A stretch of 64,000 nt of DNA from DASSJM01 sp036280655 (GTDB lineage Bacteria > Actinomycetota > UBA4738 > HRBIN12), in assembly GCA_036280655.1 (NCBI GenBank), contig DASUQI010000007.1, forward strand, positions 29,117 to 93,116, written 5' to 3'. The position numbers and the translations under genes are program-made. Below the pieces are notes generated by a model. That model saw only the letters and a list, made by a program, of their open reading frames with translations, was not told the origin of the DNA and made no database searches. This document shows, one piece after another, positions 39,927-48,303 of this stretch. Position 1 is the stretch's first letter. Each line of letters opens with the position of its first letter.

Positions 39927-40893
39927 CGTCACGATGGTCGGCGCCCTCAACGCGGCCCTCCGGGACGCGATGCGGGCCGACCCCCGTACGCTCGTGTTCG
40001 GCGAGGACGTGGGGGCGCTCGGTGGCGTGTTCCGCGTGACGGAGGGGCTGCAGGACGAGTTCGGCACCGAGCGCGTGTTCAACACGCCGATCGCCGAGGC
40101 CGGCATCGCGGGGATCTGCGTGGGGCTCGCGATGGCCGAGTGGCGCCCGGTCGCCGAGATGCAGTTCGACGGGTTCTCCTACCCGGCGCTCGACCAGGTG
40201 ATCAGCCACGTCGCGAAGTACCGCGAGCGGACGCGGGGGCGGGTCCCGATGCCCGTCGTGATCCGGATCCCGTCGTTCGGAGGCATCAAGGGGAAGGAGC
40301 ACCACGGCGAGAGCCCCGAGACGTACTACGCGCACACCGCCGGGTTGAAGGTCGTGGTGCCGTCCTCGCCGCTCGACGCGTACCGGCTGCTCCGCCGGTC
40401 GATCGAGGATCCCGACCCCGTGATCTTCCTCGAGCCGAAGAGCCGCTACTGGTCGAAGGAGGACGGCGAGCTCTCGACGGACGGCCCGGGCATCGGCTCC
40501 GCGCGGATCGTGCGGGAGGGCGGCGCCTGCGTGCTGATCACGTTCGGCGCGATGGTCGGCAGGTGCCTGGAGGCCGCGTCCGCGCTCGCGGAGGAGGGCA
40601 TCGAGTGCGCGGTGCTGGACCTCCGCTCGCTCGTGCCGCTCGACGTCGACGCGATCGCCGAACAGGTGCGGTCGACCGGCCGGGCCGTCGTGGTGCACGA
40701 GGCGCCGCTCACGCTCGGCATGGGCGCCGAGGTCGTCGCCCGGATCGTCGAGGAGGCGTTCGACCACCTCGAGGCGCCGGTGCTCCGCGTGACGGGACCC
40801 GACGTACCGTATCCGCCAGCGGCGCTCGAGCAGCACTACCTGCCGAGCGTGGAGCGGATCGCCAAGGCCGCCCGCGCGGTGGTCGCGTACTGA
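39919..40893 (+). CDS. 2-oxoacid dehydrogenase E1 component, beta subunit
   Basis: This 324-residue transketolase-like subunit has VFGEDVGALGGVFRVTEGL, NTPIAEAGIAGICVGLAM (the Glu of PIAEAG activates thiamine), QFDGFSYPALDQVISH, and the KGKEHHGESPE and SKEDGELS loops, ending with PLTLGMGAEVVARI and RVTGPDVPYPPA. It pairs with the alpha subunit. Its ATG lies within the last codons of that gene, and its stop TGA shares a base with the E2 start, so all three are translationally coupled. Confidence 0.93.
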   Translation: MPDVTMVGALNAALRDAMRADPRTLVFGEDVGALGGVFRVTEGLQDEFGTERVFNTPIAEAGIAGICVGLAMAEWRPVAEMQFDGFSYPALDQVISHVAKYRERTRGRVPMPVVIRIPSFGGIKGKEHHGESPETYYAHTAGLKVVVPSSPLDAYRLLRRSIEDPDPVIFLEPKSRYWSKEDGELSTDGPGIGSARIVREGGACVLITFGAMVGRCLEAASALAEEGIECAVLDLRSLVPLDVDAIAEQVRSTGRAVVVHEAPLTLGMGAEVVARIVEEAFDHLEAPVLRVTGPDVPYPPAALEQHYLPSVERIAKAARAVVAY

Positions 40894-42068
40894 TGGCCGA
40901 CCGGGTGTTCGCCCTCCCCGACCTCGGCGAGGGACTCGAGGAGGCCGTGGTCAGCGAGTGGCTCGTCGCCGAGGGCGACGACGTGACGCTGAACCAGCCG
41001 TTCGTCGAGATCGAGACCGCGAAGGCGACCGTCGAGGTGCCCGCACCGTTCGCCGGGCGCATCGCGAGGCTCCACGCGGCGACCGGCGCGACGATCGCGG
41101 TCGGGGCGCCGCTCGTGACGTTCGAGGTGGCGGGTGAGGGCGGGGGCGTCGACGCTCCGGCTGCGGGTCCCCGCCGCGGCGCCGGAACGGTTGGGGCACC
41201 CGAGGATGGGACCGGCGCCGCGTCGCCCGCAGCGCTCCGCGACGCCCCCGCCGTTGGAACGACGACATCCCCCACGGCTACGCCGGCTGTGCGCAAGCTC
41301 GCGAAGGACCGCGGCATCGATCTCGGGGCCATCGATGGCTCGGGACCGGGCGGCCGGATCACGAGGGAGGACGTCGAACGCGCGTCGGGCGGCGCGAGCG
41401 ACGAGTTCGATCTCGTGCCCGTGTCGCTCGTTCGGGCGACGATCGCACGCAACCTCGAGGCGGTCGCGGCGATCCCGCAGGTCACCACGTTCCGAACGGT
41501 GGATGCGACCGCGCTCGACGAGGTCCGCGGCGACCTCGGCGTCTCCCCGCTCCCGCTGTTCGTCCGCGCGCTCGCCGAGACCTGCGGCGAGCACCGTTCG
41601 CTGAACGCCTCGTGGTCGGACGAAGGGATCCGCCTGCATCGGCGCATGAACGTCGGGATCGCCACCGACACGGAGCGCGGGCTCGTCGTCCCCGTCCTCC
41701 GGGACGCAGGGGGCAGGGGCGTCGTGGCGATCGCCGAGGAGATCGCGCGCCTCGCCGAGCGCGCGCGCTCGAACGCGCTCACGGTCGCCGACGGCTCGAA
41801 CGCCACGATCGCCGTGAGCAACACGGGGAGCTACGGCTCGGAGTTCGGCACGCCGCTGCTGAACCCCGGGCACGCCGTCACGATCGCGATCGGCGTGATC
41901 GAGCCCCGGGCGCTGGTCGTGGACGGGCGGGTCGAGGCGCGCCCCGCGTGCACGCTGTCCCTTACGTTCGACCACCGGGTCCTCGACGGGGCGACCGTGG
42001 GGCGTGCCTTCGGCGCGCTCGTGGACCTCCTCGAGTCGCCCGAGCGCCTCGGGGCCCTGCCGCGCTGA
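40893..42068 (+). CDS. Dihydrolipoamide acyltransferase (E2) of a 2-oxoacid dehydrogenase complex
   Basis: This 391-residue protein has one lipoyl domain (ALPDLGEGLEEA, lipoyl Lys44 in EIETAKATVEV), an Ala/Pro/Gly/Thr linker, a peripheral-subunit-binding domain (TPAVRKLAKDRGIDLGAIDG) and a C-terminal acyltransferase domain ending with the catalytic DHRVLDGATV. It passes acyl groups from lipoamide to CoA. The matching E3 (dihydrolipoamide dehydrogenase) is not in the window and may be shared with another complex. The ATG overlaps the beta-subunit stop by 1 nt. Confidence 0.93.
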   Translation: MADRVFALPDLGEGLEEAVVSEWLVAEGDDVTLNQPFVEIETAKATVEVPAPFAGRIARLHAATGATIAVGAPLVTFEVAGEGGGVDAPAAGPRRGAGTVGAPEDGTGAASPAALRDAPAVGTTTSPTATPAVRKLAKDRGIDLGAIDGSGPGGRITREDVERASGGASDEFDLVPVSLVRATIARNLEAVAAIPQVTTFRTVDATALDEVRGDLGVSPLPLFVRALAETCGEHRSLNASWSDEGIRLHRRMNVGIATDTERGLVVPVLRDAGGRGVVAIAEEIARLAERARSNALTVADGSNATIAVSNTGSYGSEFGTPLLNPGHAVTIAIGVIEPRALVVDGRVEARPACTLSLTFDHRVLDGATVGRAFGALVDLLESPERLGALPR

Positions 42069-42073
42069 GTGGC

Positions 42074-42079
42074 TATCCT
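42074..42079 (+). promoter_or_regulatory. -10 hexamer of the small protein gene at 42086
   Basis: TATCCT, 6 nt before the ATG, just after the E2 stop. It indicates separate transcription from the dehydrogenase genes. Confidence 0.5.
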
Positions 42080-42085
42080 CGAACC

Positions 42086-42295
42086 ATGAAGGGACAGAAC
42101 CTCGTCTCGCCGTCGGACGTCGGCAAGCGCGTCTCGTTCCAGTTCGAGCTGCCGAACGGCTACCTCGGCGAGGCCGTCGGCGTCCTCGAGTACTACGACG
42201 AGGGCGCGGAGACGTACATGGTTCGTAGGAAGGACGACGAGCTGACGCGCGTTCCGGCGCGCTCCGTCCGCTTCGGCAAGGTCGTCGACTCCTGA
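42086..42295 (+). CDS. Small conserved protein (69 aa), SH3-barrel-like
   Basis: Starts MKGQNLVSPSDVGKRVSFQF and continues with GYLGEAVGVLEYYDE and YMVRRKDDELTRVPARSVRFG, alternating charged and hydrophobic residues as in a small beta barrel. It resembles short N-terminal barrels of actinobacterial proteins, but no family is recognised. The stop TGA overlaps a CTG codon that is the likely start of the next gene, giving a CTGA junction. It has its own -10 hexamer. Confidence 0.7.
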   Translation: MKGQNLVSPSDVGKRVSFQFELPNGYLGEAVGVLEYYDEGAETYMVRRKDDELTRVPARSVRFGKVVDS

Positions 42296-43089
42296 GCGCC
42301 GGATCGCCGCCGGACCTCGACGCGATCCGCTCCCTCGCCGTCACGCTCGCCGAGCGAGCCGCCGCGATCCACCGCGAGGGCCTGGAGCGCGGGTTCGAGA
42401 TCGGGCTGAAGTCGGGGGCGGGCGACCTGGTCACCGAGATCGACCGCGCGGCCGAACGCGCGATCGTCGACGGCATCGGCGCCGAACGCCCCGACGACGC
42501 GATCCTCGGCGAGGAGGGCACCGACCGCCCGGGGACCTCGGGCGTCCGCTGGGTGATCGACCCGCTCGACGGGACCGCGAGCTACGTCCGCGGCTACCCG
42601 GGCTACGCGGTGTCGATCGGGGTCGAGGTCGACGGCGAGCCAGCGGTCGGCGTCGTGGTCGACGCGCTCGGTCGGCGGACCGAAGGGGTCGCAGGCGGGG
42701 AGGCGCTTCGCGACGGACGCCGTCTGGCGCCGTCGACCGTCGACGGCCTCGAGCACGCGGTGCTCGCCACGGGCTTCGGCTACGAGCCCGCGAAGCGCGC
42801 CTTCGAGGCACGGGTGCTCGAGCGGCTGATCGGCCGCGTCGCCGATATCCGCAGGAGCGGCTCGGCCGCGATGGATCTTTGCGCCGTCGCCACGGGTGAG
42901 GTGGACGCGTACTACGAGCTGCATCTCGCGCCGTGGGACGTCGCCGCGGGACGGGTGATCGTCGGGGCCGCGGGCGCCGTGTTCCGCGAGATCCCTCAGC
43001 CGGATGGAAGGACGCTCACCGTCGCGTCGCCGGCTGGCCTGCTCGAGCCGCTGCTCGGGCTCCTGGGCTCCGCCGGCCTGAGCGCCTAG
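42292..43089 (+). CDS. Inositol monophosphatase family protein, probable CTG start
   Basis: The protein has the IMPase motifs: KSGAGDLVTEIDRAAERAIV, LGEEGTD, WVIDPLDGTASYVRGYP and the C-terminal WDVAAGRVIV. The first ATG, GTG or TTG in frame is GTG at 42550 region, which would cut off the metal-binding N-terminal third. Reading upstream, the only plausible start is CTG at 42292, which overlaps the preceding stop by 4 nt (CTGA) in the manner of ATGA or GTGA junctions, with AAGG about 10 nt upstream. The product of 265 residues then has normal length. It may act on inositol phosphate, histidinol phosphate or a nucleotide phosphate. Confidence 0.82.
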   Translation: MSAGSPPDLDAIRSLAVTLAERAAAIHREGLERGFEIGLKSGAGDLVTEIDRAAERAIVDGIGAERPDDAILGEEGTDRPGTSGVRWVIDPLDGTASYVRGYPGYAVSIGVEVDGEPAVGVVVDALGRRTEGVAGGEALRDGRRLAPSTVDGLEHAVLATGFGYEPAKRAFEARVLERLIGRVADIRRSGSAAMDLCAVATGEVDAYYELHLAPWDVAAGRVIVGAAGAVFREIPQPDGRTLTVASPAGLLEPLLGLLGSAGLSA

Positions 43090-43478
43090 CCGCGCCGACG
43101 GCTCTCGAGGTCGTGCAGCACGACGAGCAGGTCGTCGACGTTGAACGGCTTCGTGACGACCGCGTCCGCTCCGAGCTCGGCGGCCTTGGCCTTGTCGCGG
43201 ACGCTCGTGCGCGCCGACACGACGATCACCCGCGGGCGCTCCTCACGCGGGAGCTCCTGGAGCCGCTCGAGGACGGCCCAGCCGTCCATCACCGGCATCA
43301 TGATGTCGAGGAGCATCAGGCCCGGGTTGTGCTCGCGCACCTCGTCGAGCGCCGCCTGGCCGTCGCGTGCCGCGTAGGTCTGGTAGCCCTCCTGCTCCAG
43401 GCTGAACTGGAGCATCCAGACGACCTGGGGCTCGTCGTCGACGACGAGGACGCTGTTCGAGGTCTCTTCCTGCATCAT
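43086..43478 (-). CDS. Single-domain response regulator (CheY-like)
   Basis: This 130-residue protein is a receiver domain only. Acidic pocket residues Asp14 and Asp15 (VVDDEPQVV), phosphorylation Asp58 in LMLLDIMMPVMDGW, Ser/Thr in VVSARTS and Lys in VTKPFNVDD are all present, so it can be phosphorylated. No output domain or kinase neighbour is seen. I chose ATG 43478 because GATAAC lies exactly 6 nt upstream; a TTG at 43484 and ATG at 43475 are alternatives. It is convergent and overlaps the phosphatase stop. Confidence 0.92.
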   Translation of the reverse strand: MMQEETSNSVLVVDDEPQVVWMLQFSLEQEGYQTYAARDGQAALDEVREHNPGLMLLDIMMPVMDGWAVLERLQELPREERPRVIVVSARTSVRDKAKAAELGADAVVTKPFNVDDLLVVLHDLESRRRG

Positions 43479-43484
43479 GGTCAA

Positions 43485-43490
43485 GTTATC
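43485..43490 (-). promoter_or_regulatory. -10 hexamer of the receiver-domain gene
   Basis: GATAAC, 6 nt before ATG 43478, fixing the start of the receiver gene. Confidence 0.5.
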
Positions 43491-43643
43491 GGCCGTAGGG
43501 CCGCGCTCGAAATCCGTCCAGCGGGTGGTTTGCGGGGGCCCGGCTGGTCTCCCCCGCGCGCGGGGCGTCGGCCGACGATCGGACGACGCGGGGGTAGTCA
43601 GTCTGCGGCAGGGTTCGTGCGGGCTGGGGCGCTCGGGCCCCCC

Positions 43644-44639
43644 TCAGCGACCGAGGACGGCGCCCAGCACGAAGGCCCGGGTCCCCGACGCCTCGGCGGT
43701 CGCGACGAGGTCGTCGACCCGCTCGGAAGGCACGACGAGCGCCATCCCGACGCCGAGATTGAACGTCGCCCGGAGGTCCTGCTCGGTGATGCCCGGGAGC
43801 TCGCCGATGACCTCGATCACGGCCGGCACCGGCCACGAACCCCAGCGGATCTCGGCGGCGAGACCCTCGGGCAGGACGCGACCCAGGTTCTCCTCGAGCC
43901 CGCCGCCGGTGACGTGCGCGGCGGCGTGGACGAGCCCGCCGAGGGCGGCGGACCGGACGAGCGGCGCGTAGATCGCGGTCGGCACGAGGAGCTCGTCGGC
44001 GAGTGACCGCCCGATCCTCGGCAGGACGTCGTCGAGGCCGAACCCGGCGTCCTCGAGCAGCGCCCGGCGGACGAGCGAGTAGCCGTTCGCGTGAAGCCCG
44101 CTCGACGCGAGGCCGACGATCGCGTCGCCCTCGGCCACGCGATGCGGGCCGAGAAGCGAGTCCTCGTCGACGACGCCGACGCAGAAGCCCGCGAGGTCGA
44201 ACGCGTCCTCGGCCATCACACCGGGGTGCTCCGCGGTCTCGCCTCCGAGCAGCGCGCACCCGGCCCGTCGGCATCCCTCGGCCACGCCGGCCACGATCGC
44301 GCGGACCCGCTCGGGCTCCACGCGTCCCACCGAGACGTAGTCGAGGAAGAACAGCGGCTCCGCGCCCGTGCACACGACGTCGTCCGCGCACATCGCGACG
44401 AGATCGATGCCCACGGTATCGAGCCGTCCGGTCGCGCGGGCGATCTCGAGCTTGGTCCCGACCCCGTCGGTCGCCGCCGCGAGGTACCTGCCCTCGCTGA
44501 TCCGGAACAGCCCGGCGAACCCGCCAACGCCCTCGGCGAGCTCGGGACGGGCGGCGCCGGCCGCCAGGTCGCGGATCAGCTCGACGGCCTTCGCGCCGGT
44601 CCGGACGTCGACCCCGGCGCGCCGGTACGCCTCGCTCAC
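43644..44639 (-). CDS. purM: Phosphoribosylformylglycinamidine cyclo-ligase (AIR synthetase)
   Basis: This 331-residue protein has VDVRTGAKAVELI, ATDGVGTKLEIA, GIDLVAMCADDVVCTGAEPLFFLDY and GGETAEHPG, the standard PurM signatures. It closes the imidazole ring of FGAM to AIR in purine synthesis. The GTG start overlaps purF's stop by 4 nt. It is the last gene of the purine operon; a GC-rich hairpin without T-tract follows at 43532-43557, and purN and purH are not present. Confidence 0.95.
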   Translation of the reverse strand: MSEAYRRAGVDVRTGAKAVELIRDLAAGAARPELAEGVGGFAGLFRISEGRYLAAATDGVGTKLEIARATGRLDTVGIDLVAMCADDVVCTGAEPLFFLDYVSVGRVEPERVRAIVAGVAEGCRRAGCALLGGETAEHPGVMAEDAFDLAGFCVGVVDEDSLLGPHRVAEGDAIVGLASSGLHANGYSLVRRALLEDAGFGLDDVLPRIGRSLADELLVPTAIYAPLVRSAALGGLVHAAAHVTGGGLEENLGRVLPEGLAAEIRWGSWPVPAVIEVIGELPGITEQDLRATFNLGVGMALVVPSERVDDLVATAEASGTRAFVLGAVLGR

Positions 44640-46114
44640 GACTTCGCCGGGTGCTCGAGCAGGAACTTGCCGGCGTGCTCTGGGATCGGGATCGGGTACT
44701 CGCCGTCGAAGCACGCCCGGCAGAAGGCGTCGGCCGGCTGACCCGTCGCTGCCACCATGCCCTCGAGCGAGAGGTACCCGAGCGAGTCTGCGCCGATGTA
44801 CTCGCGGATCTGCTCGACGGACAGGTCCGCCGCGATCAGCTCGTGCCGGGTCGACATGTCGATCCCGTAGAAGCAGGGCCAGCGGGTCGGCGGGCACGTG
44901 ATCCGGAGGTCGACCCCCGCGGCGCCGGCCTCCCGCAGGGCCTGGACGATCTGGCGCGTGGTCGTGCCGCGGATGATCGAGTCGTCGATCACGACGAGCC
45001 GCCGGCCCCGGACCGCCTCCGGCATCGGGTTGAGCTTCAGCTTCACGCCGCGTTCGCGCAGCGACTGCGAGGGCTGGATGAACGTCCGGCCGACGTAGCG
45101 GTTCTTCATCAGCCCCTCGCCGTAGGGGATCTGCGACACCTCGGAGTACCCCTGCGCCGCCGAGGTCGCGGTGTCCGGGACCGGCACGACGAGGTCGGCG
45201 TCGGCGGGTGCCTCCCCGGCGAGCCGCCTCCCCAGCTCGCGGCGGACCTCGTGCACCGTCCTTCCCCGCATCCTCGAGTCCGGTCTCGCGAGGTAGACGT
45301 ACTCGAAGATGCAGAGCGCCTCGCGTCCGGCGACGGCGAACCGCGACGACGCCAGCCCGCGGTCGTCGACGCGCACGAGCTCGCCGGGCTCGACCTCGCG
45401 CAGGAACGTCGCGCCCACGATGTCGAGCGCGCAGGTCTCCGAGGCAACGCAGAAGCCGTTCGGCAGCCGGCCGATCGAGAGGGGCCGCAGGCCGTTCGGG
45501 TCGCGCGCCGCGAACAGGCTCCGCTCGTCCATCACGACGAACGAGAACGCCCCGGCGAGCGAGGGAAGGACGTCGAGCAGCGCGGTCTCGAGGTCCTCGG
45601 CCGGGTGTCGCGCGAGCAGCGTCGCCACGAGGTCCGAGTCCGTGGTGGCGACGCCCGCCTTACCCACGCGCTCGGCGAGCTCGAGCGTGTTCACGAGGTT
45701 CCCGTTGTGCCCGAGGGCAAGCGAGCGCTGGCCGTCGGTCTTGAAGGCCGGCTGCGCGTTCTCCCAGGTGGTCGACCCGGTCGTGGAGTACCGGTTGTGG
45801 CCGATCCCGAGGTCCCCGCGGAGCGTCGAGAGGGTCGCCTCGTCGAACACCTGCGAGACGAGCCCGAGCTCCTTGAACACGAGGAGATGCTCGCCGTCGG
45901 AGACCGCCATCCCGGCGGACTCCTGGCCTCGGTGCTGTTGGGCGAAGAGCCCGAAGTACGTCAGCCGCGCGACGTCCTCGCCGGGCGCCCACACGCCGAA
46001 GACGCCGCACTCGTCCTTCGGATGGTCGTCACGCACGCCCGACCTGATGCTAACACCGGCGTCGGCACCGACCGGTGCGGACGGGCGGTCTGTGCGCGGC
46101 ACCGGGCCGCTCAT
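44636..46114 (-). CDS. purF: Amidophosphoribosyltransferase
   Basis: This 492-residue enzyme has a 35-residue propeptide before the catalytic Cys36 (ECGVFGVW), the HNRYSTTG glutaminase motif, and the PRPP-binding VVIDDSIIRGTTT. Cysteine-containing CPPTRWPCFYGIDM and FCRACFDGEYP mark the iron-sulfur type of PurF. It starts purine synthesis by making phosphoribosylamine. ATG 46114 overlaps the purL stop by 4 nt. Confidence 0.96.
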   Translation of the reverse strand: MSGPVPRTDRPSAPVGADAGVSIRSGVRDDHPKDECGVFGVWAPGEDVARLTYFGLFAQQHRGQESAGMAVSDGEHLLVFKELGLVSQVFDEATLSTLRGDLGIGHNRYSTTGSTTWENAQPAFKTDGQRSLALGHNGNLVNTLELAERVGKAGVATTDSDLVATLLARHPAEDLETALLDVLPSLAGAFSFVVMDERSLFAARDPNGLRPLSIGRLPNGFCVASETCALDIVGATFLREVEPGELVRVDDRGLASSRFAVAGREALCIFEYVYLARPDSRMRGRTVHEVRRELGRRLAGEAPADADLVVPVPDTATSAAQGYSEVSQIPYGEGLMKNRYVGRTFIQPSQSLRERGVKLKLNPMPEAVRGRRLVVIDDSIIRGTTTRQIVQALREAGAAGVDLRITCPPTRWPCFYGIDMSTRHELIAADLSVEQIREYIGADSLGYLSLEGMVAATGQPADAFCRACFDGEYPIPIPEHAGKFLLEHPAKS

Positions 46115-48303
46115 CCCGCGAGCAGCATGGGGATCGCGTTCTCGTGGATCGCCCCGGCCTCCTCAACGGTCATCTCGAACACGCCGTCGAACACGATCCG
46201 CGGCCCACCGGTCTCGCCGAGGCGCGCCAGCGGGACCCCGAGCCCGGCCGCCGCGTCCTCAAGCTCGGTCGCGCGCGAGGGGTCGACCGAGAGCACGGCC
46301 CTCGAGGCCGACTCGGAGAACATGCCGATGTGCGGCGGCTCGTCGCCCGGGATCGTGACCGCGAAGCCGGTACCGCCGGCGATCGCGCTCTCGGCTAGGG
46401 CCATCGCGAGGCCGCCCTCGGCGCAGTCGTGCCCGCTCTGGAGCATCCCGGTGCCGGCCGCGTGGACGAGCAGCAGGTGGAGCGCCCGCTCGCGCTCGAG
46501 GTCGAGGGCCGGCGGCCGTCCCCCCACGACCCCGAGCACCGCCTCGCCGAACTCGCTGCCGCCGAGCTCGGGGAAGGTCTCGCCGGCCAGGTAGATCCAC
46601 GACCCCGGCCCGAACGCCTGAGACACCGCGAGGCGGTAGTCCTCGATCACGCCGAGCATCCCGATCATCGCGGTCGGCCAGATCGCCGAGTCGCCGGACT
46701 CGTTGTAGAAGCTCACGTTCCCGCCGGTCACCGGCGTCTCGAGGGCGCGGCACGCGTCCGCGATCCCGCGGACGGACTCGGCGAACTGCCACATCACCTC
46801 GGGGCGCTCGGGGTTGCCGAAGTTCAGGCAGTTCGTGATCGCGAGGGGCGTCGCGCCCGTGCACGCGACGTTGCGGGCCGACTCGGCCACCGCGTGCGCA
46901 GCGCCGAGGTACGGATCGAGCAGGCCGAACCGCCCCTTGCCGTCCGACGAGAGCGCGAGCGCGCGCAGCGTCCCCTCGATGCGGACGAGCGCAGCGTCGC
47001 CGCCCGGGCCGCGGACCGTTCCCCCCTGGACGATCGAGTCGTACTGCTCCCACACCCACTGCTTGCCGGCGATGTTCGGCGACGAGAGCACGGTCACGAA
47101 CGCGTCCTCGGGCGAGGTCGTCACGGTCGCGAACGTGGGGTCGTCGTTCAGGAGGTCGTCCTGAGCTTCCGGGGGCTCGCGAGGCCTCGCGTACTCGGGG
47201 CCCTCGTCGGCGAGCGAGCGCGCCGACACCTCGGCCACGGTCGTCCCCCGTATCCGAACGCGGAGCGCCCCGCCGTCCACGAGCCGTCCGACGACCACGG
47301 CCGGCAGGCCCCACCGCTCGCACACCGCCCGGACCTCGTCAACGCGGTCGGGGGCGACGACCGCGAGCATGCGCTCCTGCGACTCGCTCGTGAGGATCTC
47401 GAACGGCTCGAGCCCACGCTCGCGGAGCGGAACCGCGTCGAGGTCGATCTCGGCGCCGAGGCCGGCGCGCGCCGCCGACTCGCTGACGGCGCACGTGATC
47501 CCGGCACCACCGAGGTCCTGCAGGCCTTCGAGCAGGCCCCGGTCGACGAGCTCGAGCGAGGCCTCGATCAGCAGCTTCTCCGCGAACGGGTCGCCGATCT
47601 GCACGCTCGGGCGCGTCTCGTCGGCGCCATCCTCGATCGTCCGCGACGCGAGCACCGACACCCCGCCGATCCCGTCCCGCCCCGTCGCAGCGCCGAACAG
47701 GACGAGCACCGACCCCTCCCGGACCTCACGAGCCGACGTGACGAGCCGCTCGGCCGGCGCGACGCCGACGCACATCACGTTCACGGTCGGGTTCGCCGCG
47801 TGCGGCCGCGCGAACTGAAGCTCGCCGCCGACGGTGGGCACGCCGATGCAGTTGCCGTAGCCGCCGATCCCGGCCACGACGCCCTCGAGCAGCCAGCGGT
47901 TGCGGTCGTCCGAGAGCGGGCCGAAGCGCAGCGGGTCGAGGATCGCGATCGGCCGCGCGCCCATCGCGACGACGTCGCGAACGATCCCGCCCACGCCGGT
48001 CGCCGCACCCTGGTACGGCTCGATCGCCGAGGGGTGCGAGTGGGACTCCATCTTGAAGACCGCGGCGAGCCCGTCGCCGACGTCGACGGCGCCGGCGTCC
48101 TGTCCGGGACCCACGAGGATCCGCGGGCCCTGTGTCGGCAGCGACCGGAGGTAGACCTTCGAGGACTTGTACGAGCAGTGCTCCGACCACATCGCCGCGT
48201 ACATCGCGAGCTCGTCGCGGTTCGGCTCGCGGCCGAGGGTCGAGCGGATCGACGCGAGCTCGTCGTCGGTGAGCCCGAGTGCCCGGTGCAGGGGCTCGGT
48301 CAC
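46111..48303 (-). CDS. purL: Phosphoribosylformylglycinamidine synthase, large subunit
   Basis: This 730-residue protein is the small-PurL type working with PurS and PurQ. Motifs include AMWSEHCSYKSSK, MESHSHPSAIEPYQGAATGVGGI, GGVSVLASRTIED, and LGGAGITCAVSESAA, and C-terminal half repeats of the ATP fold (GGNVSFYNES, CAEGGLAMALAESAI). It converts FGAR to FGAM using ammonia from PurQ. The GTG start overlaps purQ's stop by 4 nt. Confidence 0.97.
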   Translation of the reverse strand: MTEPLHRALGLTDDELASIRSTLGREPNRDELAMYAAMWSEHCSYKSSKVYLRSLPTQGPRILVGPGQDAGAVDVGDGLAAVFKMESHSHPSAIEPYQGAATGVGGIVRDVVAMGARPIAILDPLRFGPLSDDRNRWLLEGVVAGIGGYGNCIGVPTVGGELQFARPHAANPTVNVMCVGVAPAERLVTSAREVREGSVLVLFGAATGRDGIGGVSVLASRTIEDGADETRPSVQIGDPFAEKLLIEASLELVDRGLLEGLQDLGGAGITCAVSESAARAGLGAEIDLDAVPLRERGLEPFEILTSESQERMLAVVAPDRVDEVRAVCERWGLPAVVVGRLVDGGALRVRIRGTTVAEVSARSLADEGPEYARPREPPEAQDDLLNDDPTFATVTTSPEDAFVTVLSSPNIAGKQWVWEQYDSIVQGGTVRGPGGDAALVRIEGTLRALALSSDGKGRFGLLDPYLGAAHAVAESARNVACTGATPLAITNCLNFGNPERPEVMWQFAESVRGIADACRALETPVTGGNVSFYNESGDSAIWPTAMIGMLGVIEDYRLAVSQAFGPGSWIYLAGETFPELGGSEFGEAVLGVVGGRPPALDLERERALHLLLVHAAGTGMLQSGHDCAEGGLAMALAESAIAGGTGFAVTIPGDEPPHIGMFSESASRAVLSVDPSRATELEDAAAGLGVPLARLGETGGPRIVFDGVFEMTVEEAGAIHENAIPMLLAG

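Noticed and set aside
43532..43557. GCGGGGG/CCCCCGC stem as terminator of the purine operon
   Set aside because: It has a 12-nt loop and no T-tract on the minus strand, and such stems arise readily at this composition. No terminator could be assigned.
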